Below are positions 1 to 5,040 of a DNA stretch of 6,290 nucleotides, piece by piece (the first letter of the stretch is position 1; each line of letters begins with the position of its first letter). Below the pieces are notes generated by a model, which ran no database searches, was not told where the DNA came from, and saw nothing but the letters and a program-made list of their open reading frames with translations. This DNA is from an uncultured beta proteobacterium. GTDB lineage: Bacteria > Pseudomonadota > Gammaproteobacteria > Burkholderiales > Burkholderiaceae_C. The DNA lies in contig CAJASG010000217.1 of assembly GCA_903944555.1 (NCBI GenBank), forward strand, positions 1 through 6,290. Reading direction: 5' to 3'. A program made the position numbers and the translations under genes.

Positions 1-537
1 CTGCACTACCACCAGGTGCTCGTCAGCGACATCCAGAAGGAAATGGAGAAAGCCAGCTACGAGAAAGAACGTGACGGCATTCTGAACAACCTGCTGCAAG
101 TGCCGGTGACCGCCACGCCAAACTGGAGCGCAGCAGAGAAACAGCAGGAGCTGGACAACAACGCCCAAGGCATTCTGGGCTACGTGGTGCGCTGGGTTGA
201 CCAGGGCGTCGGTTGCTCCAAAGTGCCTGACATCCACAACATCGGCCTGATGGAAGACCGCGCCACCCTGCGCATCTCCAGCCAGCACATGGCCAACTGG
301 TTGCACCACGGTGTGGTCACCAAAGCGCAAATCACCGAAACCTTCGAGCGCATGGCCGCCGTGGTGGATGGCCAGAACGCGGGCGACCCGCTGTACCAGA
401 AGATGGCAGGCAACTTTGGAACCAGCATGGCCTACAAGGCCGCCTGCGACCTGGTGTTCAAGGGCTTGGTACAGCCCAGCGGCTACACCGAGCCTCTGCT
501 GCACGCCTGGCGCCTGAAGGTGAAGGCTGCGGCTTAA
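1..537 (+). CDS. glcB: Malate synthase G, C-terminal part (5' end outside window)
   Basis: Malate synthase G condenses glyoxylate with acetyl-CoA to give malate in the cytoplasm, during growth on glycolate, glyoxylate or C2 compounds. The frame is open from base 1 and ends with TAA at 535-537, giving 178 of roughly 720-740 residues. The segment holds the family's C-terminal signature [13 protein letters not shown]. Its Asp (codon 256-258) is followed by 92 residues to the end, the same distance as catalytic Asp631 in the 723-residue E. coli enzyme as I recall it. The Cys in [11 protein letters not shown] lies 14 residues before that Asp, matching E. coli Cys617, a residue known to be oxidation-sensitive. 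The [14 protein letters not shown] block and the [13 protein letters not shown] end are also typical of the G isoform and not of the shorter A isoform. A repeat copy and a hairpin terminator follow, so this gene probably ends its transcript. The start and the regulatory region are not visible. Confidence 0.97.
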   Translation: MHYHQVLVSDIQKEMEKASYEKERDGILNNLLQVPVTATPNWSAAEKQQELDNNAQGILGYVVRWVDQGVGCSKVPDIHNIGLMEDRATLRISSQHMANWLHHGVVTKAQITETFERMAAVVDGQNAGDPLYQKMAGNFGTSMAYKAACDLVFKGLVQPSGYTEPLLHAWRLKVKAAA

Positions 538-541
538 GCAA

Positions 542-604
542 ATTTGCTATTGATTTAGGAGCTGCTTGCGCATACTCCATAAGGCCTAGCACCCTATTTC
601 TCTT
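542..604 (+). repeat. Dispersed intergenic repeat, copy 1
   Basis: This stretch aligns without gaps to 1080-1142 at a constant offset of 538, with 47 of 63 bases identical by hand count. Positions 554-574 are identical to 1092-1112. The core can fold as GGAG (558-561), unpaired C, TGC (563-565), loop TTGC, GCA (570-572), unpaired TA, CTCC (575-578). It lies directly after the malate synthase stop codon and before the terminator hairpin. I associate elements with the core AGGAGCTGCTTGCGC with intergenic regions of Comamonadaceae; that is recall and was not searched. It has no coding capacity, and its function is unknown. Confidence 0.8.
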
Positions 605-608
605 AAAA

Positions 609-651
609 AAAGTTAACAACACAACGGCACCCTCGGGTGCCGTTTAACTTT
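609..651 (+). terminator. Hairpin terminator after glcB, possibly bidirectional
   Basis: A perfect 10-base inverted repeat pairs 623-632 (AACGGCACCC) with 635-644 (GGGTGCCGTT) around TC, so in practice it is a 9-pair stem with a 4-base loop. T-rich sequence TTTAACTTT follows. An outer arm, AAAGTTAA (609-616), pairs with TTAACTTT (644-651), leaving CAACAC unpaired on the left. The run of seven A at 605-611 would serve as the U-tract for a transcript reading leftward. It lies 86 bases after the glcB stop and is the clearest transcript end in the window. Confidence 0.75.
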
Positions 652-692
652 GACGGCGGAAGTACGGCGTCTCCCTGTACCATTTGCATCCT

Positions 693-1055
693 ATGACCAT
701 CTCCGTTGAATTTACCGCCCCCAACCTGCTCATGGTCCGAGTTGACGGGGTCATGCTTCGCACAGAAGTCGATGCCAGCAAGCGCCAGGCGCATGATTTG
801 ATGCAGCAGCATGGCAAGTGCCACGTCATGATTGAGTTGGAAGTTGGGGCCACGGGCCTACAGACGATGGTCCGCTGGGACGATATCGACGTGGACCACT
901 TCATCAAGCAACACATAGTCCGGCTCGCAGTGGTGGGGGATTTGCGCTGGCGCGACAGTGCACTGTTGTTCCTTTTCAACAGCATGGTGCCCTTTCAGAT
1001 TGAATACTTTCCGGCCAACCAAAAAGAATTTGGTTTGGCTTGGTTGACGCACTGA
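693..1055 (+). CDS. SpoIIAA/STAS-like domain protein
   Basis: This 120-residue soluble protein resembles the SpoIIAA-like family (STAS fold, as in Pfam SpoIIAA-like). Visible family marks are a short beta-strand N-terminus, an IELE strand (47-50), the WDD motif (62-64) followed by a helix, then HIVRLAVVGDLRW (74-86), and the end YFPANQKEFGLAWL (105-118), corresponding to the usual aromatic-F..E.. ..A..WL tail. Known members are stand-alone cytoplasmic proteins, some suggested to bind lipids or nucleotides; their biological role is largely unknown. I chose ATG at 693. An in-frame TTG at 684 would add three residues, and neither start has a convincing ribosome binding site. The gene sits alone between a terminator and a second repeat, with no partner kinase or phosphatase, so a role as an anti-sigma antagonist is not supported. 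By eye its GC content is lower than that of its neighbours. Confidence 0.8.
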   Translation: MTISVEFTAPNLLMVRVDGVMLRTEVDASKRQAHDLMQQHGKCHVMIELEVGATGLQTMVRWDDIDVDHFIKQHIVRLAVVGDLRWRDSALLFLFNSMVPFQIEYFPANQKEFGLAWLTH

Positions 1056-1079
1056 AGTTCGAGGTCTATTTTTTGTGCG

Positions 1080-1142
1080 ATTTGCTCCTTTTTTAGGAGC
1101 TGCTTGCGCATATTCCACGGGGGTTAGAGGCCAATTTGGCTT
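1080..1142 (+). repeat. Dispersed intergenic repeat, copy 2
   Basis: Same orientation as copy 1 and gapless with it (47 of 63 identical; 1092-1112 fully identical to 554-574). The core hairpin is kept: GGAG (1096-1099) faces TTCC (1113-1116), so the one core difference, C to T at 1113, turns a G-C pair into G-U. The 3' part also holds a small palindrome, GCCAATTTGGC (1130-1140). The similarity ends two bases before the -10-like box of the following transporter gene, so the element fills the upstream region of that gene. Confidence 0.8.
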
Positions 1143-1143
1143 G

Positions 1144-1149
1144 TAAAAT
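1144..1149 (+). promoter_or_regulatory. Candidate -10 box for the EamA transporter gene
   Basis: TAAAAT matches the -10 consensus TATAAT in five of six bases. Only six bases separate it from the ATG at 1156, which places the expected transcription start at or next to the A of the start codon. No clear -35 box is seen 16-18 bases upstream, where the repeat element lies. No purine-rich ribosome binding site precedes the ATG, which fits a leaderless mRNA. This is an inference from base patterns only. Confidence 0.4.
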
Positions 1150-1155
1150 ACAACC

Positions 1156-2013
1156 ATGACCACTCGCTTTACCTCCGTCTTCCCCTTGCTGTTCGTGCTG
1201 CTCTGGTCCACCGGCTTTATCGGTGCCCGGCTGGGCTTGCCCCATGCTGAGCCGCTCACCTTTCTGCTCATCCGCTACGCCGTGGTCATTGCCTGCATGA
1301 CCCTGCTCTCTGTGGCCACGCGTGCGCCCTGGCCCAAGACGGGGCGCCAGTGGTTCCATATCGGTGTGGCGGGCTTGCTGCTGCACGGCGTGTACCTGGG
1401 CGGCGTGTTTATTGCCATTTCCAAGGGCTTGCCGGCAGGCGTCACCAGCCTGGTGGTGGGGGTGCAACCCTTGTTGACGGCGGTTGCGGCGGGATGGTTG
1501 CTGGGTGAAAGTGTTTTGCGACGGCAGTGGGCGGGCTTGCTGCTGGGTTTGCTGGGCGTGGGGCTGGTCGTTTTTGACAAGATGGGCACCGACTTTGGCG
1601 TGTCGGCGCTTGGGTCTGCTGTGGTCGCGCTCGTGGGCATCACCGCCGGCACGCTCTACCAAAAGCGCTTTTGCCCGGCCTTTGACTGGAGAACCGGCGC
1701 AGTCGCGCAGTTCTTGCCGACGGCGGTGGTCACCTTGCTATTTGCCGCCTTGACCGAGAACTTTCGGGTGGAATGGGTGGGCGAGTTTGCCTTTGCCTTG
1801 GCTTGGTTGGTGCTGGTACTGTCGCTGGGGGCAGTCAGCCTGCTGAACTGGCTGATTCGCAACAGCGGCGCGGTCAACGTGGCCAGCCTGTTTTACTTGG
1901 TACCACCTTGCACCGCGCTGGTGGCGTGGTTGCTGTTTGGCGACACGTTTTCAGGCCTGGCGATTTTCGGCATGGCGGTTGCCGTTGGGGGCGTTTACCT
2001 GGCGCGCAAATAG
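1156..2013 (+). CDS. DMT-superfamily EamA transporter, ten helices
   Basis: This is a 285-residue inner-membrane protein of the drug/metabolite transporter superfamily (EamA family). Two homologous halves of about five helices each are visible. Helices lie near residues 7-23, 33-53, 68-86, 94-114 and 125-140, then 152-169, 182-198, 212-230, 241-260 and 266-283. Typical marks are the first-helix motif LLWSTGFIGARLG, LTFLLIRY at the second helix, the fourth-helix pattern PAGVTSLVVGVQPLLTAVAAGWLLGE, and the related second-half segment GAVNVASLFYLVPPCTALVAWLLFGD. The length is normal for the family. Members export amino acids, metabolites or drugs, and the substrate cannot be told from sequence. 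The ATG at 1156 starts just before the first helix and has no ribosome binding site. The gene converges on the CYTH gene, 28 bases away, with no clear terminator between them. Confidence 0.93.
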   Translation: MTTRFTSVFPLLFVLLWSTGFIGARLGLPHAEPLTFLLIRYAVVIACMTLLSVATRAPWPKTGRQWFHIGVAGLLLHGVYLGGVFIAISKGLPAGVTSLVVGVQPLLTAVAAGWLLGESVLRRQWAGLLLGLLGVGLVVFDKMGTDFGVSALGSAVVALVGITAGTLYQKRFCPAFDWRTGAVAQFLPTAVVTLLFAALTENFRVEWVGEFAFALAWLVLVLSLGAVSLLNWLIRNSGAVNVASLFYLVPPCTALVAWLLFGDTFSGLAIFGMAVAVGGVYLARK

Positions 2014-2041
2014 GCCGCACCAGCGCACGGGCCTCACCCGA

Positions 2042-2509
2042 TCAGGGCTGGCGCCATTGGCAATACGGATGGCTGGCCAAACTGGAGTTGAAATAGCGCG
2101 CGTCCTGCGTCACCTCCTCGCCCAACCAGTCGGGGCGGGCAAACACCTGGTCCTCATGGGTCAGCTCCACCTCGGCTACCACCAACCCGGCGTTGTCGCC
2201 GGCAAACTCATCCACTTCCCAAGTGGTGCCGGCATGCTGCAGCACGTAGCGCACCTTGTCGATGACCGGGCCATCACACAGCGCCAGGAGTGACTGCGCA
2301 TCCGCGACCGGGATCGGGTATTCAAACTCGGCACGCGTGGCACCCACACTCACGCCCTTGATGGTGAGAAACGCTTCGTTGCCCGCCACGCGCACACGCA
2401 CCGTGCGGTGTTTATCGCGGTTCAGGTAACCCTGGCGATAGGGCACGCCTTCGTCTTGTTTCCAGGCAGTGCCATGCACCAAAAATTTGCGCTCTATTTC
2501 CACACCCAT
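2042..2509 (-). CDS. CYTH-domain triphosphate tunnel metalloenzyme
   Basis: This 155-residue protein carries the CYTH signature. The N-terminal ExExK motif is E4, E6, K8 in VEIERKFLV. Basic and acidic residues that line the tunnel in this fold follow on alternating strands: R38 and R40 (RVRV), K51 (TIKG), E61 and E63 (RAEFEYPI), K85 and R87 (DKVRY), E98 and D100 (WEVDEFAG), and E113 and E115 (VAEVEL). The end DARYFNSSLASHPY fits the small stand-alone bacterial group related to Nitrosomonas europaea TTM, which cleaves inorganic triphosphate with a divalent metal. Other family members are adenylate cyclases or thiamine triphosphatases, so the substrate is unproven. It is cytoplasmic. The ATG at 2509 lies 15 bases after the terC-like stop codon and has only a weak ribosome binding site, so cotranscription with that gene is likely. 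Confidence 0.92.
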   Translation of the reverse strand: MGVEIERKFLVHGTAWKQDEGVPYRQGYLNRDKHRTVRVRVAGNEAFLTIKGVSVGATRAEFEYPIPVADAQSLLALCDGPVIDKVRYVLQHAGTTWEVDEFAGDNAGLVVAEVELTHEDQVFARPDWLGEEVTQDARYFNSSLASHPYCQWRQP

Positions 2510-2524
2510 GGCGACACGATCCGA

Positions 2525-3256
2525 TCAGGCAGTACGTTTGGAGCGCGCCCGGATGTTGAGGGCCTCAACACCCAAGGAAAACAGCATGGCGACATACACA
2601 TAGGCTTTAGGCACATGCACGTCGAAAGCTTCAGCAATCAACAAGGTACCCACCATGGTCAAGAAGGCCAGCGCCAACACCTTGATGGACGGGTGCTTGT
2701 CCACGAATTCACCAATCGGCTTGGCCGCAAACATCATGACAGCGACCGAAGCCACCACTGCGGCCACCATCACGCCAATGTTGTCCACCATACCCACGGC
2801 GGTGATCACCGAGTCCAGCGAGAAAACAATGTCCACGATGCCAATTTGCACAATGGTTCCCCAAAACATGGTGGCACCAGTTTTGACGGTATCGACCCCG
2901 GCGCTGACTTCTTTGGGCTCATGGGCTTCGACCTCCAGAAAAATCTCGTGCGAAGCTTTGTAGAGCAGGAACAAACCACCCCCGAGCAAAATCAGGTCAC
3001 GCCCACTGATTTCCTGGCCCATCACGGTAAACAGCGCACTGGTCAGCGTCATCACCCAGGCCAAGCTGAACAGCAGCGCTATGCGCGAAAACATGGCAAA
3101 ACCAAGCCCCAGGCGGCGCGCCAAGTCCCGCTTCTCTTGGGGCAAGCGCCCCACCAAAATACTGATAAAAATGATGTTGTCGATACCCAAAACAATTTCC
3201 AGGGCCGCCAGCATGAAGAAGGCGATCCAGATATTCGGGTCAGAGAGTATTTCCAT
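2525..3256 (-). CDS. TerC-family integral membrane protein
   Basis: This 243-residue inner-membrane protein of the TerC family has about seven hydrophobic segments. The two family hallmarks are present: an early helix with ALEIVLGIDNIIFI (E20, D26, N27) and a matching later helix with VDIVFSLDSVITAVG (D142, D148). These acidic residues within the membrane are thought to handle metal ions. The cytoplasmic loop at about 105-125 is charged. The tail HPSIKVLALAFLTMVGTLLIAEAF followed by VYVAMLFSLGVEALN matches the YgdQ/YoaE-type branch. Relatives are linked to tellurite resistance, manganese export, or metal loading of exported proteins, and which applies here cannot be told. No other ter genes are in the window, so tellurite resistance is not supported by context. 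The ATG at 3256 is preceded by a weak GAGAA site. A CYTH gene follows after 15 bases. Confidence 0.93.
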   Translation of the reverse strand: MEILSDPNIWIAFFMLAALEIVLGIDNIIFISILVGRLPQEKRDLARRLGLGFAMFSRIALLFSLAWVMTLTSALFTVMGQEISGRDLILLGGGLFLLYKASHEIFLEVEAHEPKEVSAGVDTVKTGATMFWGTIVQIGIVDIVFSLDSVITAVGMVDNIGVMVAAVVASVAVMMFAAKPIGEFVDKHPSIKVLALAFLTMVGTLLIAEAFDVHVPKAYVYVAMLFSLGVEALNIRARSKRTA

Positions 3257-3367
3257 AGGGTTCTCGGCAATCGTAAAAGGCGTTGAGTTTAGTGTGTTTG
3301 CTTAAGCAACGCTGGTAGTTGCGGGCAACTGCCCCCGCCACCGGTAGGGGCGGATATGGATTGCGTA
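3257..3367. other. Intergenic region upstream of the TerC gene
   Basis: These 111 bases lie between the end of the MBL gene and the start of the TerC gene, both minus strand, so they should hold the TerC promoter. On the minus strand a weak -10-like TACGAT (3277-3272) occurs, with no convincing -35 partner. Other structure is a 12-base palindrome (3298-3309), a hairpin pairing 3314-3321 with 3326-3333 (one G-U pair), and a GC arm pair GCCCC (3331-3335) with GGGGC (3347-3351). No stem has a U-tract, so none is called a terminator. I saw no match to the manganese riboswitch that precedes some TerC-family genes. Confidence 0.5.
3298..3309. promoter_or_regulatory. 12-base perfect palindrome, possible operator
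   Basis: TTGCTTAAGCAA is perfectly self-complementary and lies 42 bases before the TerC start codon on the minus strand. Its place and symmetry would suit a dimeric repressor or activator site, but no regulator is known from this window and a chance palindrome is possible. Confidence 0.25.
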
Positions 3368-4315
3368 TTAAGCGTTACGCACGATCAGGCCGTCTTGCGA
3401 CGCGGCACCCGACTTGATCAAGTCCTGCACCAAGGCTGTTACCCACTCTGCAAAGTCTTGCCCCGCAAAGTGCGCCTTGAAAATCATCACGAAGTAGGGC
3501 GTCGCCTGAGCCCAGGCGATCAGTGTTGCCAATTTCACGCTTTGCACCTCCAGCAGGCGGAACTTGAGTAGCACCTTGGACGCGTACTTGATGTGCTTGT
3601 CCGGATTCGCCACAAAACTGGCCAACCGCTCGCGGGCCACGGCAATGGACTGCGCCACCCCGGTAAACGCCGCCCCGTGTCCAGGAATGATGATTTTGGG
3701 TTGCAAGGACTCGATCAGGTCGATGGTCTTGCCCACCGCCTCAAACGCGTCCGCCCCCTCCAGTTCGGGGAACACCACGCCAAAGCCGCGCTCCCACAGC
3801 GCGTCCGCCGAAATCAGCACGCCCGACTTGGGCTCAAACAGAATCACCGAATGCGGGTCGTGCCCCGGTGCCGCGTGAATCTGCCACTGCATGCCGCCCA
3901 ACCGAATCTCGGTATCCGGCACCAGCACGGCATCAAAGCCAAACGGCGGGCAGGTTTGCCCGGTGGGGGCAAAGGTCAGCGCATAGGGGTCCCAAGTGGT
4001 GACGTGCTGCGCGAGCCCGGGCGGGATGAAAGTACTCATACCGGGGTAAGCGTGCTGCAGCGCGGCATTGCCGCCGCAGTGGTCGCTGTGCAGGTGGGTG
4101 TTGACCAGCACGTCCAGGTTATCCCCTTCCAGCGCATCTTCGATCAGCTCCAGGGTTTGCTTGGAGTGCAACACATAGCCGCTGTCAATCAGGGCTGACG
4201 CCTCGGGGCTGTCAATCAAGATACTGTTGGATGAAAGCCAGCCGCGTTCAAAGACGGTGATCTCGTCGGGCAACTTGGGGGGCTCAGATCCGGAGGGGGG
4301 TTGTAATGCGGGCAT
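3368..4315 (-). CDS. MBL-fold (metallo-beta-lactamase fold) hydrolase
   Basis: This 315-residue cytoplasmic hydrolase of the metallo-beta-lactamase fold has no signal peptide. The metal-binding set is complete: THLHSDH gives H74, H76, D78 and H79; PGHDPHS gives H152; SADALW gives D171; PGHG gives H213. That pattern is of the dinuclear glyoxalase II/LACTB2-like type. The catalytic fold spans about residues 20-225. The remaining 90 residues are mostly helical (KHIKYASKVLLKFRLLEVQSVKLATLIAWAQ) and resemble the winged-helix tail of LACTB2-like proteins; this is an inference. True beta-lactamase activity is unlikely because the protein is not exported. Hydrolysis of a thioester, lactone or phosphodiester is possible. 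ATG at 4315 is the start chosen: a good promoter lies just upstream, and AAGG sits four bases before the ATG. The gene diverges from the CWC gene, 83 bases away. Confidence 0.9.
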   Translation of the reverse strand: MPALQPPSGSEPPKLPDEITVFERGWLSSNSILIDSPEASALIDSGYVLHSKQTLELIEDALEGDNLDVLVNTHLHSDHCGGNAALQHAYPGMSTFIPPGLAQHVTTWDPYALTFAPTGQTCPPFGFDAVLVPDTEIRLGGMQWQIHAAPGHDPHSVILFEPKSGVLISADALWERGFGVVFPELEGADAFEAVGKTIDLIESLQPKIIIPGHGAAFTGVAQSIAVARERLASFVANPDKHIKYASKVLLKFRLLEVQSVKLATLIAWAQATPYFVMIFKAHFAGQDFAEWVTALVQDLIKSGAASQDGLIVRNA

Positions 4316-4326
4316 AGTGCCTTGAG

Positions 4327-4355
4327 TTTATAGGCATGCGGCCCTACGCTGACTA
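4327..4355 (-). promoter_or_regulatory. Candidate promoter of the MBL-fold gene
   Basis: Read on the minus strand, -35 TAGTCA (4355-4350, four of six) and -10 TATAAA (4332-4327, five of six) are separated by exactly 17 bases. The -10 box ends 11 bases before the ATG at 4315, so the leader would be only about five bases and would cut into the AAGG site. It overlaps the candidate promoter of the divergent CWC gene. Confidence 0.45.
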
Positions 4356-4359
4356 CACT
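4331..4359 (+). promoter_or_regulatory. Candidate promoter of the CWC gene
   Basis: On the plus strand, TAGGCA (4331-4336, four of six to the -35 consensus) and TACACT (4354-4359, four of six to -10) are 17 bases apart. Transcription would start near 4366 and give a leader of about 33 bases containing the ribosome binding site AAAGGAG. The match is modest. Both boxes overlap the boxes of the opposing MBL promoter. Confidence 0.3.
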
Positions 4360-4398
4360 GCAGCGATTGCCACTCATACCTGTAAAGGAGTTTCCGCC

Positions 4399-4620
4399 AT
4401 GCAAGTCGCCCTGCCCGCCGATCCCAACCTGTGCCCACTGTGCGGCCAGCCCAATGAGTGCGCCATGGAGATTGAGCGCACCACCGGGGTATTGCAGCCG
4501 CCATGCTGGTGCAGTCAGGTCAAATTTGAGGCTGCATTGCTGTCCCGCATTCCGGAGCATGCGCGTGGCAAGTCCTGTGTCTGCCCTGCCTGCGGTCGGG
4601 CAGAAGGGCTGTCCGGCTAG
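4399..4620 (+). CDS. Cysteine-rich CWC family small protein
   Basis: This 73-residue protein matches the Cys-rich CWC family by pattern. Eight cysteines are grouped as CPLCGQPNEC (12, 15, 21), CWC (36, 38) and CVCPAC (60, 62, 65), with the intervening LLSRIP segment typical of the family. The spacing suggests binding of zinc or another metal, but no function is established for the family. The ATG at 4399 is chosen because a strong ribosome binding site, AAAGGAG (4384-4390), lies eight bases before it; the frame stays open upstream to about 4336, but without such a site. The gene ends at TAG, 14 bases from the stop codon of a convergent small gene. It is expected to be cytoplasmic. Confidence 0.87.
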   Translation: MQVALPADPNLCPLCGQPNECAMEIERTTGVLQPPCWCSQVKFEAALLSRIPEHARGKSCVCPACGRAEGLSG

Positions 4621-4634
4621 GTAAGCCAAGCGGC

Positions 4635-4958
4635 CTACTCAATGCGGTGCAACGCCGCCAAATTGATCAAGGCCGACAACACCTCTGCCTTGAATCCAAC
4701 GCGATTCTGGTTTTCCTTATAGCCACCACTCAAAATTAACGTCTGCAGGTACTCCACACAGTCACGGTGGCCCCAGAATTTTTCAAGGGCCTGCACGATG
4801 CGCATGTGGTGCGCCCCAAGAATCGCCATTTCATGGTCGATGCGGGCTTGCAGCGGGAGCTCGTGCAGAGGCATGGGGCGCGTGGGCAAGTCTTCCTCTT
4901 CCCATTGCAGTGATGGAAATCCGGTCTCTTGAAAGCGTGAATCTTTTGGGTCTGGCAC
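4635..4958 (-). CDS. Conserved-looking hypothetical protein, 107 residues
   Basis: I do not recognise this family. The protein is soluble and has two parts: an acidic, proline-containing N-terminus (residues 1-35, with WEEEDLP and MPLHELPLQ), then a helical segment (36-73) rich in His and charged residues (RIDHEMAILGAHHMRIVQALEKFWGHRDCVEYLQ) and a C-terminal helix (87-105). The start is GTG at 4958, chosen because GAGGGA lies four bases before it; the in-frame ATG at residue 29 has no such site. A promoter-like pair with 17-base spacing lies upstream. Codon use resembles that of the neighbours, and the placed start, ribosome binding site and promoter support a real gene. The overlapping plus-strand frame (4910-5212) is weaker. 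No function is proposed. Confidence 0.7.
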   Translation of the reverse strand: MPDPKDSRFQETGFPSLQWEEEDLPTRPMPLHELPLQARIDHEMAILGAHHMRIVQALEKFWGHRDCVEYLQTLILSGGYKENQNRVGFKAEVLSALINLAALHRIE

Positions 4959-4987
4959 CTTGTCCCTCGGTTGGCGTGCGGTACGCG

Positions 4988-5016
4988 ACTCTACTCCATC
5001 CTGTCACACCGAACAA
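4988..5016 (-). promoter_or_regulatory. Candidate promoter of the 107-residue protein gene
   Basis: On the minus strand, TTGTTC (5016-5011) and TAGAGT (4993-4988) each match the -35 and -10 consensus in four of six bases and are 17 bases apart. A start near 4981 would give a leader of about 22 bases holding the GAGGGA ribosome binding site of the GTG start at 4958. Confidence 0.35.
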
Positions 5017-5028
5017 ACCGCCACGCGG

Positions 5029-5034
5029 CACAAT
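5029..5034 (+). promoter_or_regulatory. Candidate -10 box for amn
   Basis: CACAAT matches TATAAT in four of six bases and ends six bases before the ATG at 5041, the same spacing as the box before the EamA gene. No -35 box is evident, and there is no ribosome binding site between it and the ATG, so a leaderless transcript is possible. Evidence is weak taken alone. Confidence 0.3.
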
Positions 5035-5040
5035 AGCCCA

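Noticed and set aside
1093..1662. A 189-codon minus-strand frame overlapping the EamA gene
   Set aside because: Gln/His/Arg-rich composition and full overlap with a conserved transporter mark it as a shadow.
2014..2041. A shared terminator between the convergent EamA and CYTH genes
   Set aside because: The short AGGCC/GGCCT arms are far apart, and there is no T-run on either side.
2525..3256. A tellurite-resistance (ter) cluster
   Set aside because: Only a TerC-family gene is present. No TerA, TerB, TerD, TerE or TerZ homologue is seen, and this branch of the family is widespread without tellurite resistance.
2408..3286. A 292-codon plus-strand frame across the TerC and CYTH genes
   Set aside because: It is antisense to two clearly recognised genes and reads as low-complexity His/Gln/Gly-rich sequence, so it is a shadow.
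3331..3351. A rho-independent terminator for the MBL gene
   Set aside because: GCCCC and GGGGC can pair, but the loop is 11 bases and no U-tract follows on the minus strand.
3257..3367. A yybP-ykoY manganese riboswitch before the TerC gene
   Set aside because: Such riboswitches precede some TerC-family genes, but I could not find the conserved loop sequences, and the stems here do not form the expected pair of facing loops.
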